From Sphingobium sp. TCM1 (GTDB taxonomy: Bacteria; Pseudomonadota; Alphaproteobacteria; Sphingomonadales; Sphingomonadaceae), in NCBI RefSeq assembly GCF_001650725.1, contig NZ_LXVX01000001.1:124001-188000 (forward strand): 64,000 bases of DNA, written 5' to 3'. Made by a program: the position numbers and the translations under genes. Numbering within the stretch: the stretch's first letter is position 1; each line of letters starts with the position of its first letter. The notes below the pieces were generated by a model. It worked only from the letters and a program-made list of their open reading frames with translations. It had not been told where the DNA came from and did no database searches. Below are positions 1 to 8,424 of this stretch, one piece after another.

Positions 1-168
1 GCGCAGGCACTGGACAGCGAAAGGCGGCGAGACGAGAAGGCGCTGATGGCCGACCTTCGATATTGGAGTCTGAGGCACGGAACGCCTTTCCCGAACGCCG
101 GGCCGCGCCCGTCTGGGCGTGTGGCCGCGTTGGGGCAGGACAATCAGGCCTGGCTTGCCTCATGCTGA
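1..168 (+). CDS. 3' end of an unidentified gene (possible truncated GreA/GreB-like coiled coil)
   Basis: A frame open from the first base ends in TGA at 166-168, giving the last 55 residues of a protein that starts outside the window. Its stop overlaps the ATG of the next gene (ATGCTGA, 162-168), the usual sign of translational coupling. The charged stretch followed by LRYWSLRHGT and a PxPxGxV segment loosely resembles the end of the coiled coil of GreA/GreB-like transcript cleavage factors. The expected C-terminal domain of that family is missing, so it would be a truncated copy. The resemblance is weak and rests on recall of the family pattern. The existence of a coding end is more secure than its identity. 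Confidence 0.35.
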   Translation, partial: AQALDSERRRDEKALMADLRYWSLRHGTPFPNAGPRPSGRVAALGQDNQAWLASC

Positions 169-1583
169 TCCGCGCGGCCGAGATTGATGGTCGCCTGGCC
201 GATGTCCGCATCGAGGGCGGGCGGGTGGCGGCCCTGGGCGTGCTTGAACCCGTTGAGGGCGAAAGGATGATCGACGCTGGCGGCGGCGCGCTGCTGCCGG
301 GGTTGCATGATCATCATATCCATTGCGCGGCGCTTGCCGTCGCGCGCGCATCGCTGGCCTGCGGGCCGCCCGATGTGACGGATGAAGCGCGACTTGCGGC
401 GGTGCTGGCGCAGCCGGGGAGTGGCTGGCTGCGCGGGATCGGCTATCATGAAAGTGTCGCCGGTATGCTGGATGCGCGGCAACTGGATCGCTGGACCGGC
501 GATCGTCCCGTGCGGATACAGCATCGTTCCGGGCGCATGTGGTTCCTCAACAGCGCGGCGCTCGATCGGCTGCTGTCCGGCGCAGTACCCCCGACGGGAA
601 TGGAGCGCGAGGACGGGCGCTGGACGGGACGGCTGTTCGACGCCGACGCCTGGCTGCGGTCGGCGCTGGGCGGCGTGCCACCGGACATGGGATCGATCGG
701 CAAGGAGCTGGCGTCCCTGGGCGTAACTGGCATCACCGACATGTCACCGGCCAATGACGACCGCATGGCGGGGCATTTCGCGGCGGAGCGGGATACCGGA
801 CGGTTGCCGCAACGGATACTGCTGGCCGGAACGCTGGCGCTGTCTGACGCGCCGCGGCACGCTTCCGTGACGATCGGCGCCGCCAAGCTGCATCTGCACG
901 AGCATCAGTTGCCGGATTTCGACGACTGCGTGGCGTTCGTGAGCGACGCGCATGAGCGCGACCGTGTCGCCGCGATCCATTGCACGACCGAGGTCGAACT
1001 GGTGTTCGCGCTTGCTGCGCTGAAGGAGGCCGGCGTCCGGCCGGGCGACCGGATCGAACATGCAGGCATAACCCCCGATCCGCTGCTGGCGCAGATGGCG
1101 GAAATGCGCCTCCACGTCGTCAGCCAGCCGCATTTCATCGCCGAGCGCGGCGACCAGTATCTGGCCGACGTCGAACCGCGTGAACGCGCGCTCCTGTATC
1201 GGCTCGCCGCCTTCCGGCGGGCGGGCGTGACGCTCGCGGCGGGCAGCGATGCCCCCTATGGCCGCCCCGATCCCTGGGCGTCCATGCGCGCGGCCGTATC
1301 GCGCCGGACCGCAACCGGGATCACTATCGGCCATGATGAGGCACTGACGCCCGAGGAAGCGCGCGACCTGTTCCTCGCCGATCCCCTGGAACTGGGCCAT
1401 ATTCGCCGGATCAGGGAAGGCGCGCCGGCCGACCTCTGCCTGCTCGACCGGGGCTGGGCGCAGGCGCGCACGCGGCTGGACGCGGCCGATGTCCGCATGA
1501 CCCTGATCGCCGGATCAACCGTCCATGATTGCGTCGACCAGTCCCCAGTCCAGCGCCGTCCGCGCACTGATGCGCCTGCCTGA
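162..1583 (+). CDS. YtcJ-like metal-dependent amidohydrolase
   Basis: The product of 473 residues belongs to the amidohydrolase superfamily, YtcJ-like branch, probably a cytoplasmic hydrolase of a cyclic amide or similar bond. The N-terminal beta sandwich leads into the metal motif LHDHHIH around residue 70. Later His positions occur in AIHC and IEHAG, and the conserved Asp lies in AGSDAPYG near the end of the barrel. The start at 162 is preferred over an in-frame ATG at 63 because homologous sequence begins with MLIRAAEI and the ATG overlaps the upstream stop. The 3' end overlaps the convergent hydratase-like gene by 69 bases. The substrate cannot be read from the sequence. Confidence 0.82.
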   Translation: MLIRAAEIDGRLADVRIEGGRVAALGVLEPVEGERMIDAGGGALLPGLHDHHIHCAALAVARASLACGPPDVTDEARLAAVLAQPGSGWLRGIGYHESVAGMLDARQLDRWTGDRPVRIQHRSGRMWFLNSAALDRLLSGAVPPTGMEREDGRWTGRLFDADAWLRSALGGVPPDMGSIGKELASLGVTGITDMSPANDDRMAGHFAAERDTGRLPQRILLAGTLALSDAPRHASVTIGAAKLHLHEHQLPDFDDCVAFVSDAHERDRVAAIHCTTEVELVFALAALKEAGVRPGDRIEHAGITPDPLLAQMAEMRLHVVSQPHFIAERGDQYLADVEPRERALLYRLAAFRRAGVTLAAGSDAPYGRPDPWASMRAAVSRRTATGITIGHDEALTPEEARDLFLADPLELGHIRRIREGAPADLCLLDRGWAQARTRLDAADVRMTLIAGSTVHDCVDQSPVQRRPRTDAPA

Positions 1584-2459
1584 CAGCATCATCAGGGCCG
1601 CGCGCTGCCGTCCGATCCTGCGCGCCACCGAAACGCAGCCCCCCGCCCCCGGCAAGATGCCCATGGCAAGCTCGGGTAGCTGGAACCAGGCGAGGCGGCT
1701 GGCGGTCAAATGGCCGGCAAAGGCTGCCATTTCCAGCCCGGAACCGACGCATCCGCCCTGCACATGCACGTCGAGCCGGTCAGCGCAGCCTGCCATGGCG
1801 TGCGCGGGCAAGGTCGCCATGCGGATGGCGTGCGCTGTGGCCGGGTCACGCGTCGTGCCGAATTCGGCAAGGTCCGCGCCCAGCGAGAAGCTGCGCCCCG
1901 TCGAGCGCAGACGGATGGAGGCGATGTCCCGGTCCAGCGCCGCGAGATCGAACGCATCCCGCAACGCATCCCGCATCGCGCGATCAATCGCATTGTCGGC
2001 CTCGGGACGATCGAGGCAGATGTCGAGCCGATCGCCGTCGCGCAGGACGTGGACGGTGCCCGGCCGATATTGGCCCTGCGGCTCGCGTTCCGCGAGCCAG
2101 CGCGCATGGCCGGCACTCCCCTGAAGCAGGCCATAGGCCATGGATTCGGCGACCAGCGCGGCTCCCATGTCCATCCCGTCAGTCAGGCGGAGCAGTTGCA
2201 CCAGCACCGCGGCGGCTTTCGGCTGGGCCTCGATGGCGGTGACAAGCATATCCAGCGACACCGGCGGCTCGACCAGCAGGTCGCAGCAAGCGGCAGCGGG
2301 ATGATCACGATCGCCGAGGCCGATCAGCGGGCAGGGCGGCGGATGCCGCACTGCGTCCGGCGCCAAATCTTGGAGATCGACAAGAGCCAGCGCCGCGCCA
2401 TGGTCCTGAAACGGAGTGACGAGCGTCTGCGGATCGATGCGGGCGAACCGGTCGGCCAT
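1515..2459 (-). CDS. Enoyl-CoA hydratase/isomerase family protein with N-terminal extension
   Basis: The C-terminal 190 residues of this 314-residue protein form a crotonase fold. Oxyanion-hole motifs are FSLGADL and GCVGSGLE, and the two acidic positions of active hydratases appear present (Glu in GSGLEM and in LPELAMG), followed by GILPGAGG. Roughly 115 residues precede the crotonase domain with no motif I can name, although AESMAYGLLQGSAGHARWLA is a segment I associate with long crotonase homologues in actinobacteria and sphingomonads. It is predicted to hydrate or isomerise an acyl-CoA. It converges with the amidohydrolase gene and overlaps its 3' end. The N-terminus could begin at an internal Met if the extension is not translated. 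Confidence 0.75.
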   Translation of the reverse strand: MADRFARIDPQTLVTPFQDHGAALALVDLQDLAPDAVRHPPPCPLIGLGDRDHPAAACCDLLVEPPVSLDMLVTAIEAQPKAAAVLVQLLRLTDGMDMGAALVAESMAYGLLQGSAGHARWLAEREPQGQYRPGTVHVLRDGDRLDICLDRPEADNAIDRAMRDALRDAFDLAALDRDIASIRLRSTGRSFSLGADLAEFGTTRDPATAHAIRMATLPAHAMAGCADRLDVHVQGGCVGSGLEMAAFAGHLTASRLAWFQLPELAMGILPGAGGCVSVARRIGRQRAALMMLSGRRISARTALDWGLVDAIMDG

Positions 2460-2680
2460 CGGGGAAATGTAGAGGCAAGCGGAGGCAATGCCAAAGGACA
2501 GTCATCATTGATCGCCGAGGCGGTCTCCTGGGACGAAGCCATGCATCCGGTCTCGATTCGGCGGCGGACTGTGGAACGAACGCATTGTCCAGAAGAGGGG
2601 TAGCCGCGGGCGAGGGAGCAGCGGTAACAGATTAGGATCAAAGGGTAATTTCGATATAAACGAGAGTATCTCATTTTTAA

Positions 2681-2717
2681 TTGACAGACTCTCCGCGTTA
2701 GTGAACAACTATGTTCA
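2681..2717 (+). promoter_or_regulatory. Promoter and palindromic operator of the IclR gene
   Basis: A consensus -35 hexamer TTGACA lies at 2681-2686. Fifteen bases downstream is the perfect inverted repeat TGAACA-ACTA-TGTTCA (2702-2717), which covers the expected -10 position and ends 19 bases before the IclR ATG. The layout fits an autorepressed promoter. Related palindromes occur at 22667 and 46805. The surrounding 2640-2700 stretch is distinctly AT-rich for this DNA. The site is seen; its binding protein is inferred. Confidence 0.55.
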
Positions 2718-2736
2718 TAAACCGAAGGAGAGGACC

Positions 2737-3561
2737 ATGGCTCAAGTCGAGTCCAACAAGGCGAAGATCGCCAAGCGCGTTATCGAAGTGCTTGAATTCT
2801 TCGACGAAAATCACCCGCAGGCCACGGTGATGGACATTGTCCGTCGCTTCGACCGGCCCCAGTCAAGCACCTCGGAATTGCTGTCCAGCCTGGTCGACCT
2901 GGGCCTGCTGCACAAGGACCCCTGCTCGCGCTCCTACTCGCCCACGCCGCGCGCGGCGATGCTGGCCGCCGCAGTGCAGCCGCGTCTGGTGCGCGATGGC
3001 GGGCTGACCGGCCTGATCGACCGGCTTTCGGCGCAGACCGGCCTGGGCGTCGCCGTTTTCGGCATGGTCGGGCTGAAGGTGCAGGTCGTCCACTGGCGCG
3101 GCGGCAAGCGCAGCTTCCGCACCGCCGGCCCCGGTTTCTGCGGCGGGCAGCAAGATTATCTGTCCGACTCCGCCGCCGGCTGGCTGATGCTGTCGACCGT
3201 CACCGAGCCGCGGCGCGGCGGCATGATCCGGCGCCTCAACGCTGAAGCCAGTGACGACCGCAAATTCGCCACCGCCGACATGGTGGGGCAGGTCCAGCGC
3301 TGCCGCGATGAAGCCCATGTGAGTGGCCGGGCCGGCTTCGGCTCGATCGCGGACGTAACGGCGGTGCTGCTGCCCAACATGCCGGAAAGCCAGCCGCTGG
3401 CGATCGGCTTTGTCTATGAACCATCGGACCAGATCGACGCCGAGGGTTTGCTCGCCACCCTCAAGGACGCGGTGCGTCGCTGTGTCGAAGAGCCGGCCCC
3501 CGCATCGGTTTCGCCCCTGTTCGATGCCCGCCAGCCGCAGTTCGAGGTCAGCCATGGTTGA
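2737..3561 (+). CDS. IclR-family transcriptional regulator
   Basis: The product of 274 residues has an N-terminal winged helix (residues about 10-75, with RRFDRPQSSTSELLSSLVDLG as the recognition-helix region) followed by an IclR-like effector domain. IclR regulators usually control catabolic operons by binding palindromes and sensing an aromatic or carboxylic acid. The ATG at 2737 is preceded by AAGGAG (2725-2730). An in-frame GTG at 2701 would place the operator inside the gene, so it is rejected. The stop overlaps the ATG of the following amidohydrolase by eight bases, so the two are probably co-translated. The candidate operator sits at 2702-2717. Confidence 0.85.
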   Translation: MAQVESNKAKIAKRVIEVLEFFDENHPQATVMDIVRRFDRPQSSTSELLSSLVDLGLLHKDPCSRSYSPTPRAAMLAAAVQPRLVRDGGLTGLIDRLSAQTGLGVAVFGMVGLKVQVVHWRGGKRSFRTAGPGFCGGQQDYLSDSAAGWLMLSTVTEPRRGGMIRRLNAEASDDRKFATADMVGQVQRCRDEAHVSGRAGFGSIADVTAVLLPNMPESQPLAIGFVYEPSDQIDAEGLLATLKDAVRRCVEEPAPASVSPLFDARQPQFEVSHG

Positions 3562-4822
3562 GGTTAAGGACCAGGAACTGGCTCAGGCCGCGCGCAAATA
3601 TTGGTCGGCCGAAGGATATACGGAAGGCGGCGTGATCCGGGAGGTCGACTATGCCTCGCAATCGGGCGGTCTGGATCCGTCGCTGGCGGGCATCAAGATC
3701 GTCGACACCGACACCCATATTACCGAGGCGCCCGATCTGTTCACATCGCGCGCGCCGGCCAACTACAAAGCAAAGGTACCCTATGTGAAGCTCGACGCCG
3801 ACGGCGTCGAACGCTGGTATGTCGGTGACCGCAATTTCGGCTCTATGGGCGGCAACGTCATCCGCGCCGACAATAACAAACTGCTCGGACGTCTCGCTTT
3901 TCCCAAGCTTTCACAGGCACATCCGGGCGGCCATCTCATCAAGGAACGCTTGCAGGCGATGGACGATATGGGCGTCCATGCCCAGATCGGCTTCCAGAAT
4001 TCGGGCGTGACCCAGGCGGGATCGCTGATGTCGCTCGGCGACCCCGACCTCGCGCTGGCCATCATCCAGATGTATAATGACGCCTCCGCCGAATATCAGC
4101 AGGTATCGGGCGATCGCATCTTCAACATGGCCCATCTGCCTTTCTGGGACCAGACGGCGCTGGAAACCGAGGCGCGGCGGTGCGTAGACATGGGACTAAA
4201 GGGTTTCGTGCTACCCGACACGCCCGAACGGGTCGGCGTGCCCAGCTTCATGCATGAGTATTGGACGCCCTTCCTGGAGATGTGCGAAGCGACGGGGATG
4301 CCGCTCAACTTCCATCTCAATGCGGCGATCGATCCCAATACCTTGACCTGGGAAGGCTTCGGCTTCGAACAGACCCTGTCGGTGGTCGCCACCATGTTCT
4401 CGATCGGCAACGCCGCCACGCTGGGCAACTGGATGGTGTCGGGTCGTCTGGACCGACATCCCAAGCTCAAGATCGGCCTGATCGAGAGCGGCGCGGGCTG
4501 GGTTCCGTTCGCCATCGAGGCGCTGGAGCACCAGTTCGACGAAATGCTGCCGAGCAAGAAGGGTCTGCTCAACAAGCGGCCGAAAGAATATTTCCGTGAC
4601 CATTTCTGGGTCACATTCTGGTTCGAAAAGATCGCCCCCAAACTGCTGCTGGAGACGATCGGGGTCGACAAGGTCATGTTCGAGACTGACTTCCCGCACC
4701 CGACCTCGCTCTATCCGGGCGTCCAGTCGCATATCATCGACGTGCTGGGCGGCTATGATTTCGAGGTGAAGAAGAAGGTGCTTCAGACCAACGCCACCGG
4801 CCTCTATAATCTGCCCTTCTGA
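3554..4822 (+). CDS. Amidohydrolase-2 family (ACMSD/LigW-like) hydrolase or decarboxylase
   Basis: This 422-residue TIM-barrel protein belongs to the amidohydrolase-2 family, which includes aminocarboxymuconate-semialdehyde decarboxylase, 5-carboxyvanillate decarboxylase and C-C bond hydrolases. Visible metal positions are VDTDTHITE near residue 55, HFHLNAA in the middle, GLIESGAGW, and the late Asp in FETDFPHP. The start at 3554 overlaps the IclR stop, so regulator and enzyme form a two-gene operon closed by a strong terminator at 4833. The coupling suggests the IclR protein senses the substrate or product of this enzyme. Decarboxylation and hydrolysis cannot be told apart here. Confidence 0.82.
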   Translation: MVEVKDQELAQAARKYWSAEGYTEGGVIREVDYASQSGGLDPSLAGIKIVDTDTHITEAPDLFTSRAPANYKAKVPYVKLDADGVERWYVGDRNFGSMGGNVIRADNNKLLGRLAFPKLSQAHPGGHLIKERLQAMDDMGVHAQIGFQNSGVTQAGSLMSLGDPDLALAIIQMYNDASAEYQQVSGDRIFNMAHLPFWDQTALETEARRCVDMGLKGFVLPDTPERVGVPSFMHEYWTPFLEMCEATGMPLNFHLNAAIDPNTLTWEGFGFEQTLSVVATMFSIGNAATLGNWMVSGRLDRHPKLKIGLIESGAGWVPFAIEALEHQFDEMLPSKKGLLNKRPKEYFRDHFWVTFWFEKIAPKLLLETIGVDKVMFETDFPHPTSLYPGVQSHIIDVLGGYDFEVKKKVLQTNATGLYNLPF

Positions 4823-4832
4823 CCGAAGGCCT

Positions 4833-4864
4833 GGGCGCTCCCGACGAACGGGAGCGCCCTTTTT
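4833..4864 (+). terminator. Rho-independent terminator
   Basis: A perfect 11-bp stem GGGCGCTCCCG (4833-4843) pairs with CGGGAGCGCCC (4849-4859) across the loop ACGAA and is followed by five T (4860-4864). It ends the IclR-amidohydrolase operon ten bases after the stop. The last T also belongs to the stop codon of the convergent DUF2889 gene. Confidence 0.93.
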
Positions 4865-5604
4865 CAGCGCTGGCGATAGCGGGTTCCGTCGAAATGATCG
4901 AGCGGTACGAGGGCACCCCCGCTGAAGTCGATGATCTTCCCGACACGCCGCGCGCGCACCGCATTTTCCGGCTGAAAAGTATAGCAATTGGGCGGCACGC
5001 GGGTCGCGGTGGATTGCCGCTCCATCGGAATGAGCCGGCCATTGCCGAGGATCGCCCCCCACTGGAGCAGCCTTGCAGCTTCCCTCTCGCGTCCTTCCAG
5101 TCCCTCGATCCACTCGCGCAGCTTGAGCAGGGATTCCCCGGCGATCGCGTCCGGCCTCTCCATTACATGGCCGCGATGCGCGAATTGCAGCACGGGGGTG
5201 CCGTCACGCCGGATCTCCGCGACGCTGAGGCCATCGACCGGATCGCAGGCGACAATCTCATAACGGGTCGGGGCCTGGTCAGTGGCGTGGGCGGCGGCCA
5301 GCACCATGAGATCGTGCAAATGGGTGCAGTTGGCCTTCTTCTCGCCGCGGCCCGCAACGTCCGCAAGCGGCACGCCCGTGAAGGTGCCTTGCAATATCGC
5401 GGACGCGCCGGGACAGGTGGTCCAGGGAAGGCGGTCCAGGATCGAATCCACCTCTGTCACGACCACGCCGTCATGATGCAGGATGACGGCCATGCTGTGA
5501 TAGTCGTCCTCGACAGCGGCGATGACCTGCCCGGCCGACGGCGTCACCAGGAAGCGGCGGCGAAAGCCCGACAGCCTGTCGAGCGCGGCGCTGTCCATCG
5601 TCAA
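4864..5604 (-). CDS. DUF2889 family protein
   Basis: This 246-residue protein carries family signatures I recognise: an RR-rich start, ILQGTFTGVPLADV in the centre and CTHLHDLMVLAAAHA. No catalytic activity is established for the family as far as I know. It has no signal peptide or membrane segment. Its start overlaps the stop of the thiolase-like gene by four bases, so it is the last gene of the P450-DUF35-thiolase-DUF2889 operon and is probably made with those enzymes. DUF2889 genes are often found beside CoA-dependent catabolic genes in sphingomonads. That suggests a role in the same pathway but does not define it. Confidence 0.8.
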   Translation of the reverse strand: MTMDSAALDRLSGFRRRFLVTPSAGQVIAAVEDDYHSMAVILHHDGVVVTEVDSILDRLPWTTCPGASAILQGTFTGVPLADVAGRGEKKANCTHLHDLMVLAAAHATDQAPTRYEIVACDPVDGLSVAEIRRDGTPVLQFAHRGHVMERPDAIAGESLLKLREWIEGLEGREREAARLLQWGAILGNGRLIPMERQSTATRVPPNCYTFQPENAVRARRVGKIIDFSGGALVPLDHFDGTRYRQR

Positions 5605-6761
5605 TCCTTCGCCAGCAGCAGCGCCGCCGCCATCGGGCCACCGCCCGAGGTCGCGATCGCGACCCTGGGATCGCCGGCGATCTGCCGCGCTCCACCCTCT
5701 CCCCGCAACTGCACAACCGCCTCATAAGCGAAGCCGAAGCCATGCAGGCGACCCCAGCCGAGCTGGCCGCCGCCGGTATTCATCGGCAGGTCGCCGTCGA
5801 GCGCGATTCGCTTGCCACCTTCCAGGAACTGGCCGCCCTCGCCGATCTCACAGAAGCCCAGGCCTTCCAGCCAGGTGATCGGCTGGAAGGCGAAGCCGTC
5901 GTACAGCTGGACGGTATCGACATCCTTGACGCGATAGTCTGTAGTCGCCCAGAGATCTCGGCCGGTCGGATAGGCTCCGGCCCATTCGGCCTGATCCCAG
6001 CTATAGCGTTCGACCGAACCGGCGCTGGCAGCGATCCGGATCGGCGTTGCCTTCACCTCGTCCAGGGCGTCGCCTGCCGAAACGATGATGACCGTCGAGG
6101 CGTCGGTGAAACGGTCGCAATCATAGAGGCAGAAGGGCGTGCTGATCATCCGCGCGCCCATATATTTGTCCATCGTCAACGGTTCGCGAACGAGGGCGCG
6201 CGGATTGCGCGCGGCATTGGCATGATCGTTCAACGCCACCTGCGCGAGCTGCTCGCGGGTCAGACCATAACGCTTCATGTGCCGCATCGCGAATTGCGCG
6301 GTCCAGTTGGCGGCGGAAAAGGCGCCGAAGGGCGACACCCATTGCGAACTGCCCGACACGTCCTTGCGCCGTTCGAGCGGCGGAAACTCCTCCGGCCGGG
6401 CGAGGGCGGCGGCCTCATAGACGGTGCGGAAGCAGAGCACATGGCGCGCCAGGCCCGCCTTCACCGCAGCAGCGGCTTCCGCCACCGCCCCCAATTGAGC
6501 AGTCGCTTCCGCCGCGCCGACATGCCAGCGGGTCTTCAGCCCCAGCACCTCGATGAGATCATCTGCACTGACCGGCGAGAAGCCGAGAAAGCTCTGCATC
6601 TTGCCGGGATAGGTGGCGACGCCGTCGATCTGGTCGAGAGTGAGGCCCGCGTCGGCGATGGCTTCGCGCACGGCGTCGAGGGTCAGGCCCAGCGGGGACC
6701 GTGTCAGGCGGACACCGACCTCGGACATGCCGATGCCGCTGATATGGGCTTCGTGCGCCAT
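5601..6761 (-). CDS. SCP-x/thiolase-like protein, candidate side-chain aldolase
   Basis: The product of 386 residues has the thiolase fold of the SCP-x/lipid-transfer group. The motifs include ISGIGMSEVG at the start, the segment CLYDCDRFTDAS in the middle and a C-terminal GGGQLGWGRLHGFGF. The classical N-terminal nucleophilic Cys of degradative thiolases is not evident. Proteins of this type paired with a DUF35 partner include Ltp2, a retro-aldolase that releases propionyl-CoA or acetyl-CoA from steroid side chains. Here a DUF35 gene lies three bases upstream. This gene sits between DUF35 and DUF2889 in a tight minus-strand operon headed by a P450. I infer an aldolase or thiolase acting on an acyl-CoA intermediate. 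Confidence 0.8.
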   Translation of the reverse strand: MAHEAHISGIGMSEVGVRLTRSPLGLTLDAVREAIADAGLTLDQIDGVATYPGKMQSFLGFSPVSADDLIEVLGLKTRWHVGAAEATAQLGAVAEAAAAVKAGLARHVLCFRTVYEAAALARPEEFPPLERRKDVSGSSQWVSPFGAFSAANWTAQFAMRHMKRYGLTREQLAQVALNDHANAARNPRALVREPLTMDKYMGARMISTPFCLYDCDRFTDASTVIIVSAGDALDEVKATPIRIAASAGSVERYSWDQAEWAGAYPTGRDLWATTDYRVKDVDTVQLYDGFAFQPITWLEGLGFCEIGEGGQFLEGGKRIALDGDLPMNTGGGQLGWGRLHGFGFAYEAVVQLRGEGGARQIAGDPRVAIATSGGGPMAAALLLAKD

Positions 6762-6764
6762 GGT

Positions 6765-7169
6765 TCAGCCGACCTTTTCGAACAGGGGATACCAGATGCC
6801 GTCCTGTTCCTCGAACAGCACCTGGACCCGATCGTCGATATCGACCGCATCGACCGGGCAATGGACGATGTTGGTCGTCAGATAGACGCCCGGCGCATCG
6901 TCCAGCTTCACGCGCGCGATCACGAAGGGCACTTCCATGTCCTTCGCCCACGACTGATGATTGACCGTATAGCTGTCGACCACGCCCTTCCCCGTCACCG
7001 CATGGGGGCCGACATTTTCCGACTGGCAATGGCGACAGATTTCGCGCGGGGGATGGGTGAAGCCCCCACAATCACCGCAGCGGGTGATATTGAGCCGCCC
7101 GTCCGCGCCGCCGGTCCAGAAGGCGCGATTGTCCCGGTCGAGCCGGGGCCGCGAACGCTGCCAGGCCAT
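6765..7169 (-). CDS. DUF35 OB-fold/zinc-ribbon protein, partner of the thiolase-like enzyme
   Basis: This 134-residue protein has a rubredoxin-like zinc ribbon, Cys31-x2-Cys34-x10-Cys45-x2-Cys48, followed by an OB-fold (residues about 55-130). Such DUF35 proteins bind thiolase-like enzymes and complete their active complex, as shown for the Ltp2 aldolase with the DUF35 domain of ChsH2. The gene is separated from the P450 by one base and from the thiolase by three, so the partners are made together. It is full length for the family. Its role as an acyl-CoA delivery or structural subunit is inferred from the neighbours. Confidence 0.86.
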   Translation of the reverse strand: MAWQRSRPRLDRDNRAFWTGGADGRLNITRCGDCGGFTHPPREICRHCQSENVGPHAVTGKGVVDSYTVNHQSWAKDMEVPFVIARVKLDDAPGVYLTTNIVHCPVDAVDIDDRVQVLFEEQDGIWYPLFEKVG

Positions 7170-7170
7170 G

Positions 7171-8424
7171 TCAGTCGGCCCAGACCAGGTGCAGGCTTTC
7201 CAGGCCGATCACATGACCGCCATGGAACACCGGCGGATGGTCGGGATCGAGCCGGAATTCGGGCAGGCGGGCGAGCATTTCCTCGTAGAGGACTTGCAGT
7301 TCGACGCGGGCGAGGTGCGAGCCCAGGCAACGATGCGGGCCGACCCCGAAGGCGATATGGACATTATTCTCGCGATCGAGGTCATAGACCTCCGGCTGCG
7401 GAAATTCCTTCGCGTCGAGATCCGCAGCCGGCAGGAACAGCTTGACGAAGTCGCCCGGCATCAGCTTCGCGCCAGCCAGTTCGGCCTCCTTCTTCACGAT
7501 CCGCATCGGCACGGTGAAAGTATAGCGGCGCAGCATTTCCTCCGCCGCCTCGGCGATCAGCTTGGGTTCGGCGCGCAGCTTGCGTTGCAGGTCGAGGTCG
7601 AGGGCCAGACCGCGCATGGCAAGGCCCATGCCGTTCATGACCGTATCGAGACCGGCGATGAACAATAGCACGCCATAATTCTCCATGTCGGCCAGCGTGG
7701 TGGGCTGGCCGTCAATCTCGAGCTTCCATAGCATCGAGAGAATGTCGTCGCGCGGATTGTCGCGGCGGTCGAGCATCACATCGCGCATCGCTGCGGCAAT
7801 CTTTTGCAGGCGACGCATCGACCCTTCGCGATCGGTGTCGATCGCCTCCATATGCTCCTTCACGATGGCGCGATATTCGGGCAGCCGGTCGAGCGGCAGG
7901 CCCAGCATCTTGAGGAACACCTGGACCGGCAGCGGCTCGGCCACGGCGGACATGAATTCGCAGCGCCCCGCCGGCTTGATCGTCTCGATCAGTTCGGCCG
8001 CGAGCGCGCTGATGCTGGCCCTCAGGTTCGCGATCGTCTTGGGCGAGAAGACCTTTTGCAGCGGCTGGCGATATTTGGTGTGCTCGGGCGGATCGAGCGT
8101 GATCGGGACCGGCTGGGGGATGTGGGGCGCGCCGGGCGGCAGCGCCGCCAGCATCGCCTTCATCTGCGCAGCCGGCACGAATTCACTGGAGAAGGTTTCC
8201 GTATCGCGCGAGGCTTCATAATTGGCGGCATGGCTGATCGCCAGCCAGCCGCCGCCGTTGCGCGGCGTCCAGAAGACGGGCGGCGCGGTGCGCAGCAGAT
8301 CCAATATCCGCTGGTGCGGATCGGCCAGCAGGCCCGGATCGGCATGGACGTCAAAGTCATAGACCAGCGCATCGGGCACATGGGCCGGCTTGGCTGCTAT
8401 CGGGCTGAGGGCTGCGTGAACCAT
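7171..8424 (-). CDS. Cytochrome P450 monooxygenase
   Basis: The 417-residue soluble P450 shows the I-helix oxygen-binding segment AGLDT, the ExxR pair in AEEMLRR and the heme loop FGVGPHRCLG with the ligand Cys near residue 366. Bacterial P450s of this size take electrons from a ferredoxin, and a ferredoxin gene lies divergently 215 bases away. The start at 8424 has a GGAG ribosome site seven bases upstream, while an in-frame ATG at 8535 would extend into the shared promoter. It heads the P450-DUF35-thiolase-DUF2889 operon. Hydroxylation of a hydrophobic substrate ahead of CoA activation fits the context. The substrate is unknown. Confidence 0.93.
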   Translation of the reverse strand: MVHAALSPIAAKPAHVPDALVYDFDVHADPGLLADPHQRILDLLRTAPPVFWTPRNGGGWLAISHAANYEASRDTETFSSEFVPAAQMKAMLAALPPGAPHIPQPVPITLDPPEHTKYRQPLQKVFSPKTIANLRASISALAAELIETIKPAGRCEFMSAVAEPLPVQVFLKMLGLPLDRLPEYRAIVKEHMEAIDTDREGSMRRLQKIAAAMRDVMLDRRDNPRDDILSMLWKLEIDGQPTTLADMENYGVLLFIAGLDTVMNGMGLAMRGLALDLDLQRKLRAEPKLIAEAAEEMLRRYTFTVPMRIVKKEAELAGAKLMPGDFVKLFLPAADLDAKEFPQPEVYDLDRENNVHIAFGVGPHRCLGSHLARVELQVLYEEMLARLPEFRLDPDHPPVFHGGHVIGLESLHLVWAD

